A DNA stretch of 64,000 nucleotides from Tubiluchus corallicola (GCA_030141605.1 JAQGDQ010000046.1:558001-622000), one strand, 5' to 3'; counted from the first letter of the stretch, positions 1 to 11,738 are shown. The notes: generated by a model not told the origin, from the sequence alone. Made by a program: numbers and translations.

Positions 1-260
1 AATATGTCATTTCATTAAACTTATAAGTTAAATGATATTATAAAACTTGTGTGCTATGGCAGTTTTTAACAATAATATTACTAGACAGGCAGATGCATGA
101 TTAAATACACTTTGATGTCATAAATTACACTGCAGAGTAAGCCGTATTATAAGACATGATGGTCTGGAAATTCTAAAGTACCAACTGCATAATTAGATTA
201 CAGATTACAGGCTTTAAAATTAATGAATTACAAGCAATGGCTTGTCTTGTTAATACACAC
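1..260. other. Intron, left edge of window
   Basis: AT-rich sequence following the second PLAT exon; the next coding exon is not reached. No repeat or ORF is recognised. Confidence 0.6.
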
Positions 261-381
261 CTTTTAGGGTAACAGTAACATTTGCTGAAGTTCCTGCACC
301 TCTCCTAACTCCCGTATAAACAATGATAAGATAAGCATATTTATCTAAAGGATGATTCTCTTCTAGCACAGTAACACCAAC
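261..381 (-). CDS. Cytosolic (second) PLAT domain, N-terminal part
   Basis: Encodes model residues 2101-2141. GVTVLEENHPLDKYAYLII followed by VYTGVRRGAGTSANVTVTL is the PLAT of all polycystin-1-like proteins, immediately after the first transmembrane helix. The exon ends in phase 1 at GTGTGT; the next exon lies left of the window. PLAT domains in this position bind phosphatidylserine and phosphoinositides in mammalian polycystin-1 (family knowledge). Confidence 0.95.
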
Positions 382-626
382 CTGTTAAATAATGATTAAC
401 CTTGTTACACTAATCAAGGGAAAGGTTATTTAACTGAAAAAGTGAAAGGATATTATACTCGAACCCCTTCTCCTTTTTCCTCCATTTGTTTTCTCCCTGT
501 GTTTCTCTCTGCAATCCTTTGACATCTGCATTCCATAATGGATCTTTATCAGCAAAACTGTAAAGTATTAATTTACCAAACCTCAAGGTAACTTCCTTTA
601 AAAATAAATATGTTTAATTAACTTAC

Positions 627-857
627 CCTTAATTCATCACGTTGATCATTTTTTCTTGCATAAAGTAACAAAACAAGGTAGAGACACCAAACACCACACA
701 TAAATGCAATAACTATAGGGTTATCGAAAAATGTCAGAAAAAGAACAGCATCTTTAAAAGGGTGAATAGCATTTGGGGCAATCACAAATGATCCTCCAAA
801 TGTTGTCAAATGATTGCACTGACAATGTAATTCTGTCGCTGTTGTCAGTATACCGAC
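627..857 (-). CDS. GPS cleavage site and first transmembrane helix
   Basis: Encodes model residues 2024-2100. LHCQCNHLTTFGGSF contains the second GPS cysteine pair and the H-L-T cleavage tripeptide, so autoproteolysis between L and T looks chemically possible. It is followed by a hydrophobic helix (PIVIAFMCGVWCLYLVLLLY) and a basic stop-transfer ARKNDQRDELR. This fixes the membrane topology: everything before is extracellular and what follows is cytosolic. Phase 0-0. Confidence 0.96.
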
Positions 858-1057
858 CTGTAAAACAAAGCAAAAAGCTTAGTAACTCACAACTAAAAAA
901 CGAGCTGTTTCTTTTTCTGTATTTCTACTTATTTTTGATTTTTGAATGTAAGCCTGGTGCAGCATAGAGCAAATACAAAAATCTCTGATTTGGTCAAGTA
1001 GTCAAACAAACAATTGTTTTAATACATGATCCTTACTAAAATTATTTACTTTATTAC

Positions 1058-1158
1058 CTGGCATCCATCACCAGACCACTCATTCTTAGAGGCATGCCAA
1101 TATAAACAACGTGACGCATAGAATGTAATGGAAAAATTAACACGAGGGTAATCTGCAA
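1058..1158 (-). CDS. GPS first half exon
   Basis: Encodes model residues 1990-2023. VNFSITFYASRCLYWHASKN followed by EWSGDGCQ is the last GAIN strand and the first cysteine pair of the GPS (C-x-Y-W ... W-x-x-x-G-C). Phase 1 to phase 0. It joins directly to the exon holding the second cysteine pair. Confidence 0.93.
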
Positions 1159-3008
1159 CTGAAAAATCGATACAAATATTAAATTCTGATACAATAACCA
1201 GTCATGAATAAATCTCACATACAATTCAAGCATAGTATCATGACATATGAAGGCTACAGCAGATGTCTCCTGGTGATTCACAAGAGCTTTTATTTATAGG
1301 AAACACTAGGACATTGTTTTAATACAAGTTTCAAAAATTTGTCTATAATAACTCATCAGTATCCATAAAGCTTTATGACAAAGACAGATACTAATAAGTG
1401 AAGTATCCATTTCAATGAGTGCTGATTAAGGCAGACTGGTGAGCAACAACAGGTCACATCAATTAACTTTTAAACATTCTATGAAAACATGGTGTAAGTT
1501 ATAACCGACTTTAATTTGCATGCTTATAAACACATAGATACGTAGATATAGATAAACACTGTAATATTCTAGTAGAGGAAATATATGTCAAGCATACGAT
1601 TAGACTCTGTTAACATGTCGGTCACCTATTTCTAGAATAAATTACCAATATTAGTGATGACCGACAAATAAAGCTAAAAATTTACAAGAGTTTTCAACCT
1701 TCAAATTTTTTATCAAGTGACCTATTGTGAAATCAATAGTTTTAATCGCATAACTTACAATACTGCCACTATTGTGCATGCAATTTCCTTGTTCAATGTT
1801 TATATTGGAAAGCTTCAAGTTTATCATCGCTAAAATTAGTACAAAATCAATTACTATATTTATGTGCTGGCAAAAAAAAACTGGCCACAAGTTGGCATAG
1901 TTAAAACTACGTTACGATGCTTCAAACTAAGATGCACCAAAAACTTGGTCAAATGTCAATTTTTTGTTTTTTATAAAAACAAATGCTAAATACATTGGAC
2001 TCTTGTATTCTTTTGTATTATCAAGAAAATGTTTAAAAAAATACTAAAAATCTAATTTTATAACCCCATGCCTACTTTTCTGGCTAGAAACTAATAATGC
2101 AGTTGTACAAAACTTGTATTTTCAAACTCCAATAGTAGCTCACAGAAGCAGACATTTTGCTTTGGATTTTTTCTGTTGCCAAGACCAGATCTTCATCAGG
2201 AAGAGCCAACTGAAGATTTAAACATAACTTCAATGTGTTCTTGCAAAGTCCATAGCAACTAGCATTTGTGCTAAGTGTTTTGTAGAAATGCGACAAAAAA
2301 CAATGACTAACTTTAACAGTGATTTTCTCAAGGTTGTTTTTCAGGGTGTAGCCTGCACCTTCAACATGCATTATCTCAGCTTAGGAAACATAAAGTGATG
2401 AACATGGTACTAAAATGATCCTCATTTCACAGTGATTCAGGATACGTTAATAACTAGAAAAGCTTAACTGCCACACATTTATATAACTCAGTTTTCACTG
2501 TGCAAACCACAATCACCAGCACAATCATCAACACTCTCACTATACATATGAGTACAGTTTTTTCAATCAAATTTCCAGTTGTTGGTTCCAAGCTAACACT
2601 TGGAATGCTGGTTCCAAGAGAAATCAATAATAATTTTTATCTTTATTTGCATAAAGAGAGAAATTAAGTCCTGATCAATAGTTTTCCACCTGTTTCAAGT
2701 CCCTTTAATGGTACAAAAACTTTTAGGCCTGTAGAAAGCCAAATTTAATGCTAATCATGACTATAATTAGTTGTGCGACACTGTAAGCAGAATACACTTT
2801 GGTAGCACCACTTACACATGTGCACTGAAGAGCTAGCTGGCCTGATTTTGAAATTTATGGACTACAGCTGCACATAAATGTTTAAGGATTCAAGCTCTTG
2901 AAAACTTGGTTTGTTCACAGTTGTTAAATCCTTTTTGCACCTTTGAATTTAAAATCACTACCAGCAGTTTTTATAATGTGTTGTCTTTAAAACAGAAGAC
3001 TATGTTAC
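1159..3008. other. Intron between PLAT-1 end and GPS
   Basis: About 1.85 kb of AT-rich intron. A minus-strand open stretch near 2084-2371 has no domain and is not needed by the splice phases. Nothing else recognised. The short introns 382-626 and 858-1057 are also plain. Confidence 0.6.
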
Positions 3009-3132
3009 CCGGAGGAGTATGGTTTGACAGAAGGAAGCAAGGTATCTTCTGCAGGTTCTTGGATGAGTCTCCCTCTAGCCAGTTCATGCAGGGACAGGTA
3101 TACTCAACAAACTCAGTAGAATTAACAACTAC
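3009..3132 (-). CDS. Extracellular PLAT domain, C-terminal part
   Basis: Encodes model residues 1949-1990. VVVNSTEFVEYTCPCMNWLE completes the PLAT fold (Y-x-F/C-x-C-x-x-W-L). The residues after it (DSSKNLQKIPCFLLSNHTPP) link to the GPS exon. Phase 0 to phase 1. Confidence 0.9.
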
Positions 3133-3751
3133 CTGCCAAATTTTAAAGAATAATCCATATCAATAGAGGATAAATTAACTAATTCATGCTCATTAAAATG
3201 ATAATTCACAAAAACAGAAAAGGGCTAAATGAGTTAGGCAATAAATTTTGTGTCCTTTGCCATTTCTAAAGAGCTCTGGACAAATGGTTCCCAATACATA
3301 CATAGCTTTCCAAAAAGATTATCAGATATTACAACAAGTTTAAGAGGCAAAAAAACTGTAATTCACATAACAAAATAACTTGTTTTTAGCCACTGCAATT
3401 GATCAACATGCACGAACTATATAAATGTATTAATTAAGGAGAAATGGCTGAGTAACAGACCATGAAGCACCATGAATATGCTTTAAAAATGGCTACTACC
3501 TGGCCCTGTTTGCTAAAACCAAATGTTATGAAAATGTGTTACAGGTTTTTGTTACTAGCATAACACCTTCATGCACAACAAACAGCATAAAATATATAAT
3601 CCAAAAACACACTTTATTAAAATGTTCAAAAATAGATGCAATTTGGACACAGAAACAAATCACTGAAAAATAGCATAGCAAGCACCACAATTTACACCCA
3701 GAGAAACTTTTTGACTGCAAAAATTTTGTTTTGAAATATAAAAAAATATAC

Positions 3752-3854
3752 CTTTTCCAGCAACCATGATGCTGCAAGGCCGCTATTATCATGCCATATG
3801 CTAACATATTCCACTTTTCCAACGGACTTTCTTTCTTCATAAAATACATCAGTT
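3752..3854 (-). CDS. Extracellular PLAT domain, middle part
   Basis: Encodes model residues 1914-1948. TDVFYEERKSVGKVEYVSIW followed by HDNSG and SWLLEK is the conserved PLAT core (T-D-x-F, L/I-x-x-x-x-I-W-H-D-N-S-G, W-x-L). Phase 2 entry and phase 0 exit fit both neighbours. Confidence 0.94.
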
Positions 3855-4075
3855 CTGCAAAAAAGGATAAAGGCAAAATTCAAGCAGCTTTACTAAAATC
3901 AAATCAATAGAATTTGAAATATGAAAATTTTCAATAACTAAAACATTTTTTCATCATAAGAAATCAAACTGGACAAAAATAGATAGGAAACCTTACAATG
4001 GTAAAAAATATTTAAAAGTTATTGTAATCGATGAACACGTACGGGTGATATGCATAATTTACTATCATCACCATT

Positions 4076-4186
4076 TTAGCCTGACATCACATTACCAACA
4101 CAGAGACCATCACCATCATAGTCACTGTCGCTATCACTGTCACTGTCACCATTACCATCACCATCATCATCATTACTATCATGAAG
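4076..4186. repeat. Imperfect CAT/CAC trinucleotide repeat
   Basis: Degenerate run of ATCACC, ATCATC and CACTGTC units inside the intron 3855-5778. A related ATCACC-rich patch occurs at about 33345-33422. Simple sequence, no coding support. Confidence 0.75.
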
Positions 4187-4567
4187 GCAGACAGATGCGG
4201 GGAAACCAACCTTAATACTACTCATATACATTTATACCACATACAAAAGTGAATAAAGGTACCCATTTACCTTGACTGAATGGTTCCAGGTTAATAGTTG
4301 CTTTCTTTAGGTAGTCAAATTTGGATCTTTAAAATAATTTGAAAAATTTGTGCATTTTTTTTTAAAATTTATTAGCTAAACAATCAAATTTTTGAGAGAT
4401 GGTTAAAGTCAATCAGTAATCTCATCATTACCATCATAATCGAAAGATTAAAGGCACAAGAAGCCAAACATGAATACTCTGTAATACAAAATAAGTAAAC
4501 CTAGTTAGGGAAATATGGCTGAGCTTGAATGACTTTTCCAAAGTCAAGCAGAGCAATTTTGCTAGTA

Positions 4568-5063
4568 CAGTGGCCGCCGCTTATTATGGACACGGTTATT
4601 GTGGACAGCCGGTTATTGTGGACAACTCGCGAGGGACGGAATTTTCCCCTAATAAAATCCGCCGGTTAATATGGACAACCGCCGCTTAATATGGACAGCG
4701 AACATTGTTGGCACGTGAACCAGCCGTGCCAACCACGGCCTGCGCGCGTGATTGAAAAGAGCTTCCCGCTCTGCTGCCTGTGTGAGTCATTGCATCAGTC
4801 AGTTCGCCGTTTGCCGTGGCCTTGAGAGTTTCGAAACTGTGATAACTTCCTTCCGTTCAAGGTTGAGAGAAAAGTTTCCAGCCAAACAAACTCGTCTGAC
4901 TTCTTTTTTTCAATAAAACAGGAGACGAGTTGATACAGACAGTTTTTTGCCTTTTTTAATGAAGGGGAAGGGTCTTCATGGGTCACTTCGCTTAATATGG
5001 ACAGCCGCTTAATATGGACATACACTGCTGGCCCGAGGTGTCCACAATAAGCGGCGGCCACTG
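4568..5063. mobile_element. Pogo/Tigger-like MITE with TA target duplication
   Basis: The ends are near-perfect inverted repeats of about 25 bp (CAGTGGCCGCCGCTTATTAT at 4568, its complement ending at 5063), flanked by TA on both sides. The CAGTGG terminus and TA duplication are typical of the pogo/Tigger branch of Tc1/mariner. Several copies of a short unit (TTATTGTGGACA / TTAATATGGACA) lie near both ends. At 496 bp with no transposase it is non-autonomous. It lies in the intron between the first two PLAT-1 exons, is more GC-rich than its surroundings, and accounts for the minus-strand ORF at 4795-5160. Confidence 0.88.
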
Positions 5064-5778
5064 TAATCCATTTAGATAACGCCATGGGCCAAATAATTTG
5101 CCTTGGTGTAGTTCTTTTCCTCTGAATGAGTAATAAAATTGAAAAACTGGTGTTACGCAAATTGCAATACTAAGCAAGCAAACAAACTTGGTACATAAGG
5201 TTCTGTACCTGAAAAACTAACGAGGAATGTTTATAGGCATCTAAGTCAGCAGACACTTATAGAATACGTATGAAATGTATGTAATTAGAGCAATAACTTT
5301 CTAAGTTGCTGCTAGACAAGAAGAATTTGATAAGTAAACTGAAGTGGTTATTTCGAATGATCAACTTTGGAGGAAATAGCACAAGAACTCAGCGGGTGAG
5401 TCAATGCCAGGAGTTCCTTTTGTTCATGCAATTTATTCCAAAGCTTCAAGTAGTCAGTACAACAGCTTGCACTTATTTTGAGCAAGGAAATAAAGGACCA
5501 CACATGCTGAATGAATTCTGATAAAAAATATGTCCAATATTTTCTTAATTATGTGGGAAATAGGGAATACACAAGACAAGTCAAGTTCAGTATGAGTGCG
5601 TAAAGAGAAACTTTATCTCACAATCAACACCTGAAAACTGGGAAGTATAACATACAAGTTGACTAGATGCAAACATAATTGATATTTACGATTAATTATT
5701 GATTCTAAAAAATACTAAAAACCATACTGCTGTCAAAGGTTTCATACGAATAAAGGATTAATAATAATGTTAGCTTAC

Positions 5779-5926
5779 TGGGCACGTCTAAAACTTGCTA
5801 GGGTTCTCCTCAGTCTTATTTCTTCCGAGTCACCTTGGCTGCCGTGAAGTATAACAAATACGTTGGCACCAGTGCCAGCATACGTTACTTCAGCTGTTTG
5901 TGTTATAATACTGTATGTTATAGAAA
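5779..5926 (-). CDS. Extracellular PLAT domain, N-terminal part
   Basis: Encodes model residues 1865-1914. SITYSIITQTAEVTYAGTGA followed by NVFVILHGSQGDSEEIRL is a textbook PLAT/LH2 opening (Y-x-V-x-V-x-T ... G-T-x-A-N-V ... L-x-G). Phase 1 entry matches the exit of the cysteine-rich exon; exit is phase 2. By position it lies before the GPS and first membrane helix, so it should be extracellular. Confidence 0.93.
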
Positions 5927-7526
5927 CTACAAAAAAAACAATATGATGTGTAATTCTGCATACTTTAATTCCAATACTGAATAATTAATTCCAAACCAGG
6001 CATTTAATTAAGTTCAAGAAAGACTTATTATAGCTTTATTAACAAAATCATATTCCTTACTTTAAGCCACATAAGACACAATTCCATGTGCAGGGCAAAT
6101 TAGGAAAAAAATTTTAAGCCCCAATTTAGGCCAAAGGCCATTTTTTGCTTATTGTAATAAGAGTTTTTAATAATACATGTAGGTTCCTAATTAGATTGAA
6201 AAATATATGTTTATTTCCCATTTCTTATCATTCTACGTTATCGACAGGCAGGAATTTTATTCTATTTATTTTTTGTTGTGTAACTAAATTGGAGTGAATT
6301 TACCAGCTGGTGTAATTTCATTTTGAAAAAGTTGATAGCAAATTGTTGTACAAATATAGCTACCATTTAGCAATTTGATAAGCCTGTGAATATCATTTTC
6401 TATTTTCTGTTATAGTAATCTATAAAACATATCAAATGTGTTTTTTACAGTGGCCCACTAGCAGGGAATGATATAGGGATTATGGAAATACATTAATAAG
6501 TGAAAAATATGTTTATGTACGGTTGATTTTTCTTTTTTCAAATAAAATGAATGAATAGTACTAAGCACTGGGCAGTGACAAAGAGTAAAGGTACCACTCA
6601 ACCAGTTTTAGCAAATAGTCTCCAAAGCACCTCATCACTAGACCACTTATGTTTACTGTATGAACGAACAATAGAGCACTTTGACTACAGCATTAAACAA
6701 CAAGATAACAACTTATATTGGCACTTTACAGATGACTTTTTCGTAATTCTATGATAACAGACTGTTTTGATATGATGTATGAGTTACACTGTATAAGCTG
6801 CAGTGGCACATGATGAAGATTACAAGCTTGTGGGGGAGAGAGAGGGGATCACTTAGTATTTAAACAATAGCAGCAGTAGAAAAGGCTGTACAAAATGCAA
6901 TTTAAAATGCATTTTTTATCTAAAATTTCGTGTGCAATCAGTAAGAAAGAAAACGTTCTAGCAAAAGAAGCGAAAGAAAGGCAATAGAAAAGGTTCATGT
7001 GTCATTAACCACTACTAGCATATTTGCTGGTTATAGGTGTAGCATTAAAAGTTGTGACCTACAATATGCCTTTACATTCAGTGTATCAGATGCAGGCTCT
7101 TTTTAACATGATTTTGCTAGAAAAAAGCATGTCTTATATGGCAAAAGTACAGTAAGTATTGTGCCAAAAAATGAGATTTGCAACTTTCCAAAAGCTGCAC
7201 ATGGGTAAGCAATATACACAGATAATGTGATAAGCACATCACTGTGACCCTCCCAAAACAGAAACAGGAGCTACTACACTGTCACGCACATCAAAAGCTC
7301 CATTCATTGCATATTTTTATTTCTCTCAAATGATCTGCTTCAGTGCACTATTAAAGTCAGTTCACCCAACTAGTCGCATTGTATTAGCCAAAGAACAAAC
7401 TATTGGCTGATTAGTCAGTCAGTTACTAATTTATTATATAACTTATCAATCAATTCGTTACTTGTAATGAAAGTAAGCAAGCTAGCAAAAATACAACAAA
7501 ACAATGTGTTAGTAAAATGCATATAC
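5927..7526. other. Intron between the cysteine-rich exon and PLAT-1
   Basis: AT-rich, 1.6 kb. Plus-strand open frame at 6551-6754 shows no domain. Nothing else recognised. Confidence 0.6.
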
Positions 7527-8439
7527 CAGGACTGCTTGTAGTTAAATCTTCTTCCGGACTTTTACTGAGAGAATCTGTCACTGAATGTGTATCTAGGTAG
7601 ACAATATCTGCACATACGGGCTTAGCTTTTTCAGTTGCTATTTTGCACTGTTTTTCTATCAGAGCTGTGCATAAAGAGTGCTGTTCATCACAGTTCAACA
7701 AACATTCTGACAAGACTGCTAGGTCGCAAACTGGATAACACTGATGGCAAGACATATTACATGATGACAGCCCAGCTTCACAGTCAACTATCATTGGTTC
7801 ACTACAGGAGTTATGAATATTTCTGCACAATGCTCGTTGTTCCTCAAGATGTAAGGTTTCTTCACATGCGTAATCTGTTTTCTGTAAACACTGCTCGACT
7901 GTGTAGCATGTGCTAATTATGGTATCTAGTACGCAGTTTGGATCCTGTTTACATTGTTCGAGACAGTCGGACTGATTATGGCAATTCCGTGCGCACACTT
8001 CCTGCCATTTTGCACATTTCTGTTCGGCTGTTACATTGCAATTAATGAAAGCTTTGTTACACTCACTAGATATGTTCTTGCAGTATTCTGCCCAATCATT
8101 ATAACATGACTGTTTCCGCATACAGTCTTCCACACTGCAAAATTTAGTTGCATTGTTTTTGCATTGTATTGGGTCTTCACTACTGTCACACTTCTTTATG
8201 CACTCAGCTGCCTTCTGCTTGCACTGCAATGATGGCCTATGACACGATGGGAAATTATACGATTCGAACAAGATACCAATATAATACTTAACTGAAAAGT
8301 TGCGAAAATTATGAAAGTGCAATACGTTGTCATGACTAGAAGCATTGTAAGCATAGTCCAGTACAACAGGAATGTTATATAGAGTAGAATTGTTAGTGAA
8401 ATCTTCAATCACTGGTTTGACATTCTCCTTTAATTTAAC
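7527..8439 (-). CDS. GAIN strand plus novel 32-cysteine module, long exon
   Basis: Encodes model residues 1561-1865. The first about 65 residues (IPVVLDYAYNAS ... VKYYIGILFES) look like the next GAIN beta strands. Residues about 1626-1836 then contain 32 cysteines in 211 residues, spaced mostly 3 to 8 apart, in helical-looking repeats such as CKQKAAECIKKC and CLEQCKQDPNC, with several N-glycosylation sequons. I recognise no family. A threonine/serine-rich tail (EEDLTTSSP) leads to the donor GTATAT in phase 1. Reading past the donor gives a false hydrophobic C-terminus and a stop; the spliced form continues in frame into a PLAT domain. Confidence 0.88.
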
Positions 8440-8659
8440 CTAAAGACAAGAAATATTTTAAACAAACAAACAACCAACTACTAATATAATATGAGTTTTT
8501 AAATTTAATACAACATTCACACATATTGCACTAGCACAATAATAGATATTCTCTACCTAATAATTTGTAATAAATGCTGAAAAAGGATGAAAGCAAAATA
8601 AAAAACAAAGTTCTTTTGGCCTCTAAACTGCAAAAAGATTTGTCAATTGCTCTAATTAC

Positions 8660-8805
8660 CTTAAGCACAACTCCAAATGGCAGCTGGTAGAAAGACAGCA
8701 CACCGATATGATACGCATCAACAGTAAAGGAGTGAATTGTAATATCTTTATTAAAACGATCTCTGCCAGTGTTTGCGACAAAATAAGAATCTACGTACTG
8801 CACTT
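8660..8805 (-). CDS. GAIN subdomain B exon (continued)
   Basis: Encodes model residues 1512-1560 (VQYVDSYFVANTGRDRF ... HSFTVDAYHIGVLSFYQLPF). The hydrophobic beta strands correspond to the polycystin stretch that precedes the L-x-x-Y strand. Phase 1 to phase 0. Confidence 0.85.
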
Positions 8806-10357
8806 CTAGAACATGATAAAAAGTATTAATGCGCTAAAAAAAATTTTTTGCAGATATAGATAAATACTGTCTTTTGCTTGAAGACTACATAAAAAATAAT
8901 TCACTATAACTAAACAGTTAAATAATAAAAGATATCGTGCAAAACAGTTGAAAACACACTAATAAAAAATGTGCATAGTGAAGAAAATAATTTCAGCTTT
9001 TAGATACAGTTAGACCTTGTTTAACAACTTGAAATAATGCAGTCCGGCAAAATGTGTCATTATGTGAAACGATGCTAAACAAAAAAAATCATTTTCATGA
9101 GAAATAATGTAATAGCATCCAGTTGTGTTACACGAAAAAAATCAATAACGCTTGGTACCTAAAACACTTTTTAGTACTTATGGCTTACAGTTTTATGGAG
9201 TCTATGGCTTACAGTTCTACATTACATATTTGTTGAATTAAAAAGCTAGTGAATAAATAAAGTATGAGAAATTGACTAAAAACTAAATTTGAAACTTAAG
9301 TCCTCAAATTCTGGGTTTTTAGATTTTTTCCCTTTTATCAGCCAGCACTTATAACATGTATCGTCTTTGCTATGTATGGTTTTACTTTTGAGCTGTCTTA
9401 TGTGCGAAAGCTTGAATTACTTGGCTGCCTAGCTGCGTCACACTGCCTTCTATCAGTTTAATTGAGCAAATTATGAGCTTCATTTATAGAGTTCAAGTGC
9501 CGTAAACAATATTTAGTGCCTAAGGTTAAGGCAAAAAATCATCACTAAAACGAAGCATGCGATGTCAAGTGATGATGTCAAGAAATCACCATTGTTAAAA
9601 CAACTGTGTGCTAAGCGGACCGTCATTAAGCCATGACTTGATTGTATTTGCCTCTCACAAGTTCTCATATGAATGCTATCGCATAAGGATTTCATAAACT
9701 ATTAATAATATCTATTCACACACAATTTAAAAAAATACAGAAGCACACAGGCTCAAAATACAGGAAATCACAATAAAAATCACACATAATATAGGACCTA
9801 CAAAACATAAACAATCCAGAGTACTCACTCTATCAAAAATAGAATAAATAAATTTTCAATTTTTAGAACCGTAATTTACTCTGAGATGGTAATTCTGGAT
9901 GTGTTATCAAACCTACATTAGCATTAACGAAAAAAAGCAAATTCGTACTGATCCATTCTGATTTATAAGACATTTGATTTAAAACATCTGGTCTCTACTA
10001 AAGCCACTGTAGTAACCTAGTGGGACAGAATAACAGATTCTATGTCACTTGGGCAGTGAATAGGACTTAATATATGAAACAACTCTTCTGAAACTTGCCA
10101 GCTTTAACATAAAAATTCTGAATGCCCTTCATACTCTCACAAGGATTATTGTTTATTTCAGGAGCTTTTGCCCTAATAGGCCTCATCATGCCAGTGCATG
10201 TAGATTATCAGAGAGAAGCGCCTAACAAAACTTACGAATCTATTACAAAATTCAAAGATATTACGTGTCATGTCTTTAAAAGTGCATATATAGCTAGTAT
10301 ACTACAGCTGCACAGAAAAAATGATATCAAAACATTTTTCATAAATTTTTTTTTTAC
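8806..10357. other. Intron within GAIN
   Basis: 1.55 kb, AT-rich. A short direct duplication (ATGGCTTACAGTT twice near 9180-9225) is visible; otherwise nothing recognised. The next intron, 10515-11640, is likewise plain. Confidence 0.55.
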
Positions 10358-10514
10358 CTTTGATGTCAATAAAAATGTCCACAGGTGAAGTCATTTGGCC
10401 GAGTTTAACATCAGATTGGTCTTCCCGTTTACGTAAAGTTACACTTGCCAAAGGGGTATTAGCAAAATCCGATAATTTGTTCCAGTTAAAAGGATTTTCC
10501 CTCATGGTGAACAC
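10358..10514 (-). CDS. GAIN subdomain B exon
   Basis: Encodes model residues 1460-1512. VFTMRENPFNW, TPLASVTLRKRE and QMTSPVDIFIDIK match the polycystin GAIN core (N-P-F, V-x-S-V-x-L, S-P-V-D-I-x-I). Phase 0 to phase 1. Confidence 0.9.
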
Positions 10515-11640
10515 CTGATAAAATAAGTAATTTCATAACAATCAGCATTACATCACAATTACTTTACACATGTAAACCTATTAGAAACACAACTTTAAGA
10601 AGAAATAGAATCACATTTTTCAACAGGCTGTAAAGTTATTAGATGTGTAACAACCACTATATCAGTCACATGAAACCCCAAAAATGCAATCCTCAAAAAG
10701 ATGCAACCTTTAACTAGCTAAAAGATCTACAATTGTAGTACAATAAATATAGTTTGTATTTCTGTTACTATGAAAACTGCAGAGCTATAATTTAACAGTA
10801 AGTATTTGAGAGTAAATGAATCTTAGTCCGTAAATGGCAGGCAACATAACAATAACTATATACTTAAAAATTAAGCATATAATGAATTGCTGAGCTTCTT
10901 GCACTTGTTACCAAAACAAGTGTTGTGCTTACATGTGCCAACTTAGAAATGAAACATTTGATGTTGTATATAAAAAAACTCCATTAATACTGCCTAGGTA
11001 TAAAACATATACACATTTGGTGAATAATAGTAAATACTTTGAGGCGATTTGCAATTTACATTCTCTTACCCGGTGGAATTTTTACTTATGACAAAAGTGT
11101 GCAAAACCAACAATTTTTAAAAAGAAATAAACTGTTCTGTTTATTATTTTCCTTCACTATCATAGTTTTCACAAGTTTTTTATATTATCGCACATCATGA
11201 CTTAAGCACAGAAGTTCATGACTGTGAAGTTCAGCTAATTAACTATCCAAAGTTTGTAACTAATGAACTAATTTGACTCATCTACAGAAATTGCAAATCC
11301 AATAATCCCCAAGCCCTCCCATGCAGGTAACTCCACACTCAAACAGTTCCTAGTGAGTCCTTAAGCTAATAAGGGTTCAAATCTCTATGTATTATTTTGC
11401 TACAACAACTTAGAAAATTTTTTTACATAGTGGACGAAGGAGCCCGCCACACACAATAAGGAAAAATACGACTAGAAATGGTGATCTTCAGAAAAAAATC
11501 TTGGAAAAATAATTGCACTGTCACAGTGACAGACTCTGAAAGCCCTATACTACAAACATAATTATTATAAAAACAAATAAACATTATAAACATATATACA
11601 TAATATAAACTGGAATGTAACAAGGATCATAATGCTTTAC

Positions 11641-11738
11641 CTCTACGCCAACTTCTTCTTGGCCATGACTAGCAGCTGCAAGCACAGCAGAAGAAGGAAG
11701 CCTGATTTGTGTAACACTATCTTTAATCATTTCCATTC
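11641..11738 (-). CDS. GAIN subdomain A/B junction exon
   Basis: Encodes model residues 1427-1459. TQIRLPSSAVLAAASHGQEE matches the I-x-L-P segment that opens the beta subdomain in polycystin GAIN domains. Phase 1 to phase 0. Confidence 0.85.

Noticed and set aside
459-556. Possible extra coding exon between TM1 and PLAT-2 (open frame with DKDPLWNADVKG).
   Set aside because: The flanking exons join in phase 0, and in that phase this segment stops after two codons; the direct join also matches the family sequence.
2084-2371. 95-residue minus-strand open frame.
   Set aside because: No domain, no fitting splice sites, and the phases of the exons on both sides join without it.
7450-7526. Hydrophobic C-terminal tail of the cysteine-rich open frame, which would suggest a separate anchored protein.
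   Set aside because: It lies beyond a donor GTATAT whose phase matches the PLAT exon exactly; it is most simply intron read-through.
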